From Asterionellopsis glacialis (taxonomy: Eukaryota > Bacillariophyta > Plagiogrammaphyceae > Rhaphoneidales > Asterionellopsidaceae): a stretch of 11,308 bases of DNA. The stretch spans positions 1 through 11,308 of the forward strand of contig WKLE02002918.1 in the NCBI GenBank assembly GCA_014885115.2, in the 5' to 3' direction. A program made the position numbers and the translations under genes. Of the stretch, positions 1 to 7,160 are shown in pieces. The notes under the pieces were generated by a model, which worked only from the letters and a program-made list of their open reading frames with translations, did no database searches and was not told the origin of the DNA. Position 1 is the stretch's first letter. Every line of letters begins with the position of its first letter.

Positions 1-359
1 GGGGGGGGGGGGGTATTCTTGGTATTGTATTCTTGGTATTCTATGTTGTGAGCGAAAGTTCTTTCGTAAGCTGTACCCTGTAGTATTGTATGTGACCACC
101 TTCCTTCGGAACGACTGTCAGAGTTGGTTCAACAGTTCGTGTCTAATTCCTGGCATTTGTAGTACAGTAATCAACATGGTATAGAAACTTTGAAAAAAAC
201 TATTCAGAATGAAAATGTATTCTTGACTATTTTAAATAAATGAATTCAATGGTGACACCTAGAGCTTTATGATTCCTACTGTCATACAGTAGGTCTATTT
301 CTCTGAAAATATAAAAATCTTGGCCTTCAAGTCTTCTTTGCATCACTTTGGTCCCTTCT
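1..359. other. Left-edge stretch with no recognised gene
   Basis: I see no convincing coding signal here. The first 13 bases are all G, which looks more like an assembly or read-end artefact than biology. Just after it, tattcttggtatt occurs twice (14-26 and 29-41), a short direct repeat. CpG is present at ordinary density in the first 140 bases. Short open frames crossing 227-412 are most likely by-products of the neighbouring exon. Confidence 0.5.
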
Positions 360-731
360 CTAAAAGGACATTTTTTGAAGAAGAGCCTCCGCCTTGATTT
401 CAGCCTCTTCACGTTTCTTCAATGCTGCCTTGGTGGTTGTGAGTTTTCCGTATTTGTCTTTCCATCCACAGTCTTTCTTGACTCGATCAAACTCTGTCAA
501 CATGTTATCCATTGCTTTAGTATCACCACCAAAGGCAATACAACAGTTCCAAACAAAATTATCCGCTTGTTTTTCTGCATCTAGACGTTTTTGACTTCCA
601 TCAGTAGCTGATGTTAACTTTCCATAATCTTCCTTCCATCCAAAAACAACCCGCATTTCATGTCGAAGTTTCAAAACTGCTGATGCATCCAATGGGGGGG
701 ATGACAAGGTCGATTTGTCATCATTGTTGTC
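360..731 (-). CDS. Terminal exon of an unrecognised protein with two 58-residue-period repeats
   Basis: I do not recognise this protein. It is an uninterrupted 123-codon frame ending at a stop at 360. The frame stays open up to 905, but the 58 codons above 731 look like AT-rich intron read-through. A good 3' splice acceptor, a pyrimidine-rich run ending ctcccaag, sits just before 731, so I start the exon there. The product is hydrophilic, rich in Lys, Glu and Ala, and probably helical. It holds two related blocks, GWKEDYGKLT and GWKDKYGKLT, exactly 58 residues apart, each followed by a Lys/Glu/Ala-rich helix (KRLDAEKQAD and KKREEAEIKAEALL). No signal peptide or membrane span falls inside the exon. 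Unlike the genes to its right it has no frameshift or internal stop, and it lies in DNA of ordinary CpG density, so it may be a live host gene. The 5' exons are not identified. Confidence 0.5.
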   Translation of the reverse strand, partial: DNNDDKSTLSSPPLDASAVLKLRHEMRVVFGWKEDYGKLTSATDGSQKRLDAEKQADNFVWNCCIAFGGDTKAMDNMLTEFDRVKKDCGWKDKYGKLTTTKAALKKREEAEIKAEALLQKMSF

Positions 732-967
732 CTTGGGAGAAGCAAGTGAGATTGTGAATTTGTTCAGGATGATGTACGAAATGATTATTACTGTGATATA
801 GATATTATAGTAGTGGCAGGTGGGTTCTAACTTTAGATTTATAGATATTGTGAGAAAACAAAAGTAATTTTTGGTCCTGTTTCCTAAAGTCCACAACTGG
901 ATCACGATACACGAACCTGCCTGGGCTATGAGACCATCTTATATTACTCTGGTACTTTCTACTGACC

Positions 968-1018
968 AGTTACAGATTAGTGCTGCCCGCCCGCTCAGGA
1001 CACGCACCATCTGTAACT
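968..1018. repeat. Inverted repeat, 10-bp perfect arms with GC-rich loop
   Basis: The arms agttacagat (968-977) and atctgtaact (1009-1018) are perfectly complementary and enclose a 31-base GC-rich loop holding four CpGs. It could be a hairpin, a protein-binding site or the remnant of an element end. No repeat family is recognised. Confidence 0.5.
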
Positions 1019-1227
1019 ACCGGTAGTACGAGTACCCTACCTCGTATCTTAGAGGCAGGCTTGTCAGTCATTCTGCCTGTCCCACTGTATTTTGTTGTAA
1101 TCTACGTTCTGTCTGTCTGTACAAGCTGCTACACTTGGGATTTCAGGACAGCCCTGTAGGTTTGCGCCATATCCTCATGTTCTTCTCTGTTCCCGTAGGA
1201 ACCTACCAGAATCCTACTATAAAATAT

Positions 1228-1238
1228 TTTATTTTATT
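1228..1238 (-). terminator. Candidate poly(A) signal of the WTDN-type gene
   Basis: Two overlapping AATAAA hexamers on the minus strand lie within 20 bases downstream of the TAG that ends the 1246-4353 gene. Their position matches a very short 3' UTR, but the tract is simple A/T sequence, so a chance match is possible. Confidence 0.35.
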
Positions 1239-1245
1239 TTGGCTA

Positions 1246-4200
1246 CTACTGTATCGGTGATTCGTCACCATCAAAATCGTCACCATGAGCATTGGTAATG
1301 TTGCCGGTTGTTGTGTCTTCTACCATTGTCACAATCCTAGTGTTTCTTCTGTCTTCATATCTACACTTACTTTTGAATGCCCCTTCTATATTCCTTTCTG
1401 TTTTGCAGTGTTTGCACTCACAAGGCATGTCTGACACGTTTACCAGAAATTTATGTCATTTTTTGTCCTCATTTTCATCATACGGATGGGAACATACCTC
1501 ATGTAACTTGGTTGTTCCCTTAATTGGTGCTCTGTTTACTGTGTCTTCAACCTTTGATCTATCACAAAGGATTACCTGGCCTGGAAAGTGTTGGGACGAC
1601 AATGATTCAAGGTCCCCTTGCATTTCCACCACCATATAAAAGTATCTGCTGTCCATTCCATAGGTTCCTTTCCCTTTCAGTCTTACATCCTTGTTTTCCT
1701 CATAATCTTTCCACTTGTTCTTATCTTTTGTATCTACTCTCATTGCTTTATTACAGACAATGAATGCTCCAAGTGCATTTGGTGATCTCATTAGATTTAG
1801 TTCCTGTTTGGAAATAAATCTCTTGGAATCTTTTCTGTAGGAGTCATGTGCTCCCTTAAAATTGTCAACAACTGCAAGATGATGAATAAGGGATATATTT
1901 GAATGTCTCTCTTTCACCTTTGCTACCTGAAGAAGTTTTGTCTGCACCTATATTGAGGAGGTGCATTGTCAGTCCAAACTTTTACCACTTCCAATTTTCT
2001 ACCAAGTTCTTCCACAAAATATTTTTTGTAAAATGGAATCACCACGTCAAAACAGGTATTGTGCATTGCATGATCACTTTTTTCCCTATACTTATTGTGT
2101 CAGCAAAAAGTGATAAACATCACATGTGAATATTTCCACTTCCTACTCTGATTCTTTATCCTTCTCTTTAACTTTTGCCTTTCTACGTTTATACAGGTAT
2201 ACATAATAATTCAACATGCAGATGAATTGCTTATACTGAATACATACAACTGGGAATTCCTTGGGATAGCCATTGCTTCTTCTTGAATTGCAACACATTG
2301 GTTCAAGACAACCTTTATCACATTTCTTGCATATTAAGGATGGGAGTCTTCATATTGAACAGGTAATTTATATGCCCATTGAGCTACTAGGATGTCTTGG
2401 GATAGCATTCTTCTGCAATAAGCACCACGTTGTGGTTTTCTACAGTACAAACCTAAGAGGTCACTGCTTACACTATCTTCTGTTTTCAAACAGGCACCAC
2501 AAGTAGCCTCCCTACCAAAGTTTCTTTTTTGATCTCAGAGGTGGGGATTTAGTATGCTTCTTTCTTATTGTGTTTGGACTTTGTTGTGATGATGTATGCT
2601 TAGCAGGTGGTTTTTTATCATTGTCTTCAAATGCTGATTCAACTACATACTCTTCATCTTGATCATCAACTGTAACAGTAACACCAGTATCATCATCATC
2701 CACATGTAGAGTTGCTGGTTCTGGTTCCTGTTCCAAATTAAATGTCTCTTTATACTGGGTAATTGGATTCTGATAAGGTTCCTTCATTATATCTTCAGAT
2801 ATGCCATAGGTAAAGACTTCATCCTTGACAATAAAGTCTTTGACTAGCCAATCTTGTAACACAAATAGAACCATGGGAAAATCTTTTTGGGCCTTTCTGA
2901 ATAGGTAAAGCATTGTATGCTGCTTTTCATCAATTGACCAAACAAGTCTATTATCTGACTTTGTTGTTTCTGGTGATCAAGGAATCTCTTAAACATGCTC
3001 TGATAAGTTCTTTTTATTATCAAAATAAGAAAGGGCAGCAACACACCTAGTAAAATTATCTGGTAAATGTCTCAGTACATTATTTTTTGATGATATCATC
3101 TTGCTCTTTTGGCTGTGCCTCGTTATTGTATTATTCATCATTCTCACATTCATCTTGATATCTTTTCTTGAATCCATTTCTGACATACAACTGGATTGCT
3201 TGGTGAGAGTCAATACTTGTTTGGGCAAACATTGGCAAAGGGACACCTCTCTGAGCTAAAGGTGGTTCACCATTCATGTTATATTTGCTGCAGAATGTTG
3301 TTTGAAGTAAAGACAGCATGAACTGCCCAAAGCCATTATTCTTCCAACTATCTGTACCAGCTCTTCAAACTGACAAAGTGGTCTGAAGAGGTTTTGGAGA
3401 ATAATCTTCCAATGTTGACTTGCTGTTGCAATGAAATTCAAGTACATATTGTTTCTCGTAGAACAAAATAAACAAGCACCAATTATTTGAACATCTTTCC
3501 AATTGCCAGGAGTAACAGCTTCATGGACATAACATATTGAAGACTTTCTTGATGCTTCTGCAGTACTCTCTCTGTTTGTTTCAGAATCATCAAAGCTTTG
3601 AAGGAAATTTGAGGAATCTGCACTATTATGGGCCTGGTGCTTTCTTGCATCTTGACAAAGACAAAAGAAAACATCATTAGGCTGGGAAAATGTGACATCT
3701 ATCAATCATGTAGTTGCCTTCTGAAGCATATTTTGTCCTTGAAAATTTTCTTTCAGAAAGATATTTCACTAAAGGAGATACTGCCACATGTTCCAGATTA
3801 ACATAATATTGCAATGGTCTTGTAAAGAATACAAAGTTTCTTGCCATTTTGCCTTCATGAGCTATTTTTTGCTTGGTGACAATACACAGATAAATCCTGA
3901 TATCATTATCTTCTAAAACATTGTATGATGTGTGTTCCCCAGCTCCAAGAAAAGCTGGGTTATTTAAGTTGGCTTATCAGATTCACTGCCAATAATATCT
4001 GGGACATCCAAAATTGGCTTGTTGGGAACATTCCTGGAATTTGACTCATCAGGAATGGAAGAAAGTGGCTTATCTGGTATTTTTTCAGATGGGACTAACT
4101 TGTTTTGATCTTTGAGTTCTTTATTCAAAGTTGCCTTGTAAGCTTTTGCTGATTTTTTTTTTATGACTCGGTTTCTTAATATTTTGCTCTGTTCCTAATG

Positions 4201-4353
4201 ACCTGTACCACTTTTCTTGCTGCTTGATGGTTCACTTTGACTGTGTTTTGATTTTGCAACAGGTTTACTAGACTTCTTCTTTTTTGTGGCTTCCTTGTCA
4301 AGTTCTTGTTTGGATTTTCTAGGCCTCTGTGCAGAGTTTGCTGTTATCAGCAT
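1246..4353 (-). pseudogene. Broken transposase-like gene with WTDNAPPQYRCRQNF motif
   Basis: The coding trace runs from an ATG at 4353, after an in-frame TAA just upstream, to a TAG at 1246, about 1000 codons. In order it shows a Lys/Ser-rich N-terminus with a Pro/Asp/Ser segment (4353-3970), a region of mixed sequence (3960-2990), an acidic linker (around 2700), cysteine clusters that probably bind zinc (CGAC, LYCRKP, then ICKKCDKGC; 2500-2285), and a block typical of RNase-H-fold transposases. That block has CDVYHF (about 2115), WTDNAPPQYRCRQNFF (its Asp codon 1968-1970) and DNFKGAHDSYRKD (about 1860). A C-terminal CECKHC motif follows (about 1425). From family knowledge, W(T/S)DN..QY plus a downstream (K)G..D motif resembles the second and third acidic positions of eukaryotic cut-and-paste transposases. 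I infer that role and cannot name the superfamily. About ten small frameshifts (near 3965, 3705, 3350, 3145, 3010, 2955, 2515, 2340, 2090 and 1935) and stops at 4195, 2143 and 1456 break it, so it is not functional as written. Confidence 0.6.
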
Positions 4354-4399
4354 TTTTATTTCTCTAGGAGATAGTTTGGTTTATCAATAGAAGAAGAAA

Positions 4400-4645
4400 C
4401 ACACAGTGTGGCAGTGAAGCCTCCTACAGACCTATTTCACAACTGATCCTGTTGTCCTTTTGTATTCAGTACAATAGGAAAGAAACAATCCAAAAACTAA
4501 ATCAAAGTGTCCCTCCCCATTTATCAATGGAAAACTATATAACATATAGCTGTGACAAGTAGCAGGGCTAAGAATCAAACTACTTCCAATCACCCAGCCC
4601 AAATCTAAGACAATTGTCACTAGGGCAGCCCCCTACAAAACAGTG
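4400..4645 (-). mobile_element. SINE-like element with tRNA-type A and B boxes
   Basis: On the minus strand, ctgccctagtgac (4628-4616) resembles a pol III A box, and gtttgattc (4580-4572) resembles a B box (consensus GTTCGANTC) in which the CpG has become TpG. Their spacing of about 36 bases is right for a tRNA-derived promoter. The following ttagccctgctacttgtcacagc and later agttttcc with aaatgggg loosely recall the body of CORE/MIR-type SINEs. A TTCTTCTTCT run near 4390 could belong to the 3' tail. The boundaries are estimates. It lies immediately upstream of the WTDN-type gene, in the same orientation, and may sit in its 5' UTR or promoter. A chance pair of degenerate boxes cannot be excluded. 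Confidence 0.45.
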
Positions 4646-4721
4646 AACTTAGACCAGACCAAAAATTGGTTAAACTCTAGCTTAGGTAGAATGTGTAGAG
4701 GGTCAAAAAATGGACTTTGGG

Positions 4722-4967
4722 TCAGAATACAGGACAAAATAACAGCTTGGATGTGATCTTGTATTCTCCTTCAATATCAAAACAGATAATTCCTAGACTT
4801 GGTGGAGGCCCAGTAGAGGTTTTGATGCTTTTATTTGTTGCTGTGGCTGTTACTGATACAATCTTGGAGTGAAGGTCTTCTAGTCTTGGAGATGTGTTGT
4901 AATTAGCAAGTTCAAATTTCCAATCAACAGGGACATTGATGTTGACCAGGAAGCAGGCAAGTGTCAA
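4722..4967 (-). CDS. Open frame of uncertain status, 81 codons
   Basis: This frame has no ATG at its start and matches nothing I recognise. It is listed because its composition is protein-like rather than low-complexity: VPVDWKFELANYNTSPRLED followed by a Thr/Ser/Ala stretch and SLGIICFDIEGEYKI. It could be a decayed exon of the neighbouring transposon gene or of an element that landed in the spacer. A random open frame in AT-rich DNA is also quite possible. Confidence 0.2.
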   Translation of the reverse strand: MTLACFLVNINVPVDWKFELANYNTSPRLEDLHSKIVSVTATATNKSIKTSTGPPPSLGIICFDIEGEYKITSKLLFCPVF

Positions 4968-5004
4968 TAGACAGGACTGTTGATATGGTCCACAGAGCCA
5001 TCAT

Positions 5005-5331
5005 GTTGCTGTTGTTGTTGTCTAGTAGAACAATATTGAAAAGAAAAAAAATCATGAGTTTCTTGTGTCAGGTACTGAATGTGTAGGATCCTATGTGCAA
5101 AAAAAACAGAGCAGCCGTGCAAGCTGCAAGAGCAGGAACAAGAGAACATGGTCACATGTGGACAAAATGATCATCTTGTACATGTCCTATTGTTCATGAG
5201 ATGATCCCAACAAGTACTTGTGAACATACCATGATGCATTGCAAGCAAAATGGTTTTGAAGGTGATTGGTTGCTGTTGCTGTTGCTGTTGCTGTTGTTAA
5301 GGAATAGAACAATATGGAAAAGAAAAAAAAT
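5005..5331. repeat. Pair of direct repeats: (GTTGCT)n tract followed by a 27-bp block
   Basis: The same arrangement occurs twice. First comes a GTT/GCT microsatellite (5005-5021, and 5270-5298 with four tgctgt units). A 27-bp block follows (tagaacaatattgaaaagaa... at 5026-5052, tagaacaatatggaaaagaa... at 5305-5331), identical at 26 of 27 positions. The copies lie 279 bp apart. This points to a local segmental duplication or two copies of one short element. Frames reading poly-Gln or poly-Asn/Ser through it are low-complexity and not called. Confidence 0.75.
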
Positions 5332-5407
5332 ATGTATCATCCTACATGAAATGATGTGATCATGGAGCAGGCAGGATTGTGATGCATCATGTGGAGGTAT
5401 ATTTGCA

Positions 5408-5425
5408 TCATGATGATCATCATGA
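5408..5425. repeat. Perfect 18-bp palindrome
   Basis: tcatgatgatcatcatga equals its own reverse complement. It lies in a stretch (5160-5430) that repeatedly uses atgatcat and gatgcatcat motifs. It may bind a dimeric protein or simply reflect a local short-motif bias. Confidence 0.7.
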
Positions 5426-5460
5426 ATAAACACCCAATACAATAAGTATAAATCTCTACA

Positions 5461-5550
5461 AATCCCTGTAAGAAGCAGGCATAAAACAAGGGCATGCAGA
5501 ATAATCCCTGTTGCAGGTAGTTATTGCACATATCCCTGCATAAAGCAGAG
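5461..5550. repeat. Three imperfect tandem-like copies around atccctg
   Basis: atccctg followed by an agcag- or gcag-containing, A-rich stretch occurs at 5462, 5504 and 5532, at spacings of 42 and 28 bases. The unit length is uneven, so this is a degraded minisatellite rather than a clean tandem repeat. Confidence 0.4.
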
Positions 5551-5559
5551 ATAACATAT

Positions 5560-5700
5560 GGGGACACAAATTGTAGGGATTGCACGCAGTGACCAACTCA
5601 CAGCCTGTCCACTATGGTACCATAGTTCCAGCAACTTGGGTTTGAATTGGCCACTACCAGTACAATTTATCTGTATGTTTTACTTACCCAATTTTTTTAC
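5560..5700 (+). mobile_element. Second SINE-like element (tRNA-type head)
   Basis: tgcacgcagtgacc (5581-5594) resembles an A box, and ggtttgaat (5639-5647) resembles a B box whose consensus GGTTCGAAT has again lost its CpG to TpG. The spacing of about 45 bases is plausible for a tRNA-derived promoter. The intervening sequence (actcacagcctgtccacta) and the ggccactacc after the B box are typical of SINE heads rather than of a working tRNA; I cannot fold a complete cloverleaf from it. The ends are estimates. It is on the opposite strand to the 4400-4645 element and is not an obvious copy of it. Confidence 0.4.
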
Positions 5701-5750
5701 AAACATATTGTACCACCACACCAAAAGAACTCATTTCCCTAAAATACACC

Positions 5751-6026
5751 ATGGCAGACTCTTTGAATAAGAAAATGAAAGTGAGGTACAGGCAAAATAA
5801 TTCAGCTGATTTGTATGTAACTCCACCAACTGCACATAAACATGATATAGAATCTACTACAACTTCTACTAACTCATCATCATAAACTTTGTCAAAAGAT
5901 GTGCTGAAATACCAGCAATTACAAAAGCAGGTAGAGCATTTGAAAAATATCAAAAGGAACCATGGTTGAACAAATCACAACCAAAAAAGTAAACAAAATC
6001 AAACACAAAGCTTCCACAATGCATAG
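5751..6026 (+). pseudogene. Probable N-terminal exon with Kozak ATG and coiled-coil, broken by stops
   Basis: The ATG at 5751 sits in an almost ideal context, cacc-atg-g. It opens MADSLNKKMKVRYRQNN, then a Thr/Ser-rich stretch, then a heptad-like helix (LSKDVLKYQQLQKQVEHLK, about 5889-5945). A TAA at 5883 and a TGA at 5967 interrupt the frame, and the next stop in it is at 6024. I infer that this is the 5' exon of the Ulp1-type gene downstream: the strand is the same, no better start exists, and a GTAAAC donor-like site follows near 5987. An independent small gene is also possible. No family is recognised. Confidence 0.4.
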
Positions 6027-6242
6027 CAGAAAAACATGTGCACAAAATCAACCAGTGGCAAATTCTTTATGTAAACAAGCTCAACATTTGGATAGGTAAA
6101 TTTTGGCCTTCTTTGGTCATATTTCATTAGTGGTACAATAATTTATTTTATGACACATGCAATCAAAACAGTATTTTTTTAATCAGTGCCTTTTTCTTAT
6201 GAATGAATATCAAAATAATGCCATGTTTTTTTTTAACATAAT

Positions 6243-6369
6243 GTGACATAAATTATTTGAGTACATATTATTTTTCTGAACATCATTGTCAAAATAGTTT
6301 GCTTGTGTGACATAATAAAAAAGAGAAAGAAAATCAGTAAAATTATGGGTATCAAATAATTTATGTTAC
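6243..6369. repeat. Inverted repeat with 17-bp arms (gtgacataaattatttg)
   Basis: The arm at 6243-6259 matches the reverse complement of 6353-6369 at 16 of 17 positions, with a 93-bp spacer. The one mismatch is what a C-to-T change in the right arm would give. Shorter relatives of the gtgacataa motif lie at 6306-6316 (plus) and at 6404-6413 and 6427-6434 (minus). It could be the core of a small foldback element or a set of subterminal binding sites. Confidence 0.65.
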
Positions 6370-6490
6370 TTTTATACAAAATTTTTGTGACTCATGAACA
6401 AAATTCATGTCACTCATGACACAAATTTATGTCACTTGTAAAATTAAACAATGTCAAAAAAAATTCCATAGTTCACTCCCTATCTTGTGA

Positions 6491-6535
6491 TGGGGTATAA
6501 TTTTTGCCCTACTTATGGGAGGAAATTATGCCCCA
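6491..6535. repeat. Hairpin-forming inverted repeat, 13-bp arms
   Basis: tggggtataattt (6491-6503) and aaattatgcccca (6523-6535) pair at 12 of 13 positions around a 19-base loop. The mismatch would be repaired if the left arm had read ggggcataa, again a C-to-T difference. Confidence 0.65.
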
Positions 6536-6707
6536 AAAGCAATATGAAATTATGTGCTGAGAGGCATGGGATTCTCTTCTAATGTGCTGGTGTCCTCAAG
6601 AAAAACAAACAAAGAGAACCTCTACTATAAACCACCAACATTGAGCATATCATTTCTTGTTTTTTGTTGCTTTCATTATTGGCATTATTCTTGATAGTTG
6701 TATACAT

Positions 6708-6719
6708 CATGTATACATG
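6708..6719. repeat. 12-bp perfect palindrome catgtatacatg
   Basis: The 12 bases equal their own reverse complement, and a near copy (gtatacat) lies just to the left. Palindromes of this length arise fairly often in AT-rich DNA, so little weight should be given to it. Confidence 0.4.
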
Positions 6720-6810
6720 CTTAGTAATAATTTTTAGGCTTAATAATCTACAAGATTAGTATTTGGCCTATCAATGTGATTAAATAATATGTCATTTTTT
6801 TGTTGCTTCA

Positions 6811-6828
6811 TGAGGATTGACATCCTCA
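6811..6828. repeat. Short hairpin, 7-bp stem
   Basis: tgaggat and atcctca form a perfect stem around tgac. There is no T-run or coding context that would give it a clear role. Confidence 0.35.
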
Positions 6829-7160
6829 GTCACATTAGTCTACATGACCATGTATATGACACTAACAGGGGATCCAGGATTAGTTTGTAGACTGCCCAAG
6901 ATGAGTCTCAGGATAAATAGATGAGCCAATTCTATAGGGGTACCATATGATGTACACATATGTTTTTGTCAAAAACCAGAGCAATCAATGCTAGCAGTAC
7001 TAGTAAGTTTACTACTATTTAAAAAAATTGTTACAGTGGTGCACTCCTGTACTATATTTTTTCTTTTTATGGTACTACAAAAATTTCTCAACACACAGAT
7101 ACTTTTATATAAGAACCAATAGCAGTGTATGGTAGTGTTCTATATGGTAAACATTTTTGA

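Larger units (their letters stand above)
906..1245. other. Spacer with nested inverted repeats, no gene
   Basis: No coding frame stands out. This is the most CpG- and GC-rich part of the window (for example 985-1050). It contains several short inverted repeats: a 10-bp stem at 968-977/1009-1018, the palindrome taccggta at 1018-1025, tacgag/ctcgta at 1027-1032/1041-1046, and a (TCTG)n run near 1111-1120. It separates the intact-looking exon on the left from the decayed transposon-type genes on the right. Confidence 0.45.
5970..7160. other. AT-rich stretch without genes, rich in inverted repeats; possible intron
   Basis: Apart from the tail of the possible exon up to 6026, no coding frame is convincing in the six frames. 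No CpG is present anywhere in it. It holds the inverted repeats listed separately, several tgtgacataa-like motifs between 6240 and 6440, and long A and T runs. It lies between the probable N-terminal exon and the zinc-finger part of the plus-strand gene, so it may be an intron that has accumulated insertions. Confidence 0.45.

Noticed and set aside
1..13. Poly-G run as a telomere or functional G-tract
   Set aside because: It is a pure homopolymer at the window edge with no repeat unit; an end artefact is likelier.
4432..4620. Minus-strand 62-codon frame (DLGWVIGSS...)
   Set aside because: It lies entirely inside the SINE-like element and is best explained as non-coding repeat sequence.
5002..5300. 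Poly-Gln or poly-Asn/Ser coding frames over the CAGCAA tract
   Set aside because: They are translations of a microsatellite in different frames, with no flanking conserved sequence.
5684..5953. Minus-strand 89-codon Cys/Phe-rich frame
   Set aside because: It is the antisense of the more protein-like plus-strand frame starting at 5751, which has a strong start context.
6708..6828. Short palindrome and hairpin as regulatory sites
   Set aside because: Their length is close to what AT-rich sequence gives by chance and there is no supporting context. They are listed as low-confidence repeats only.
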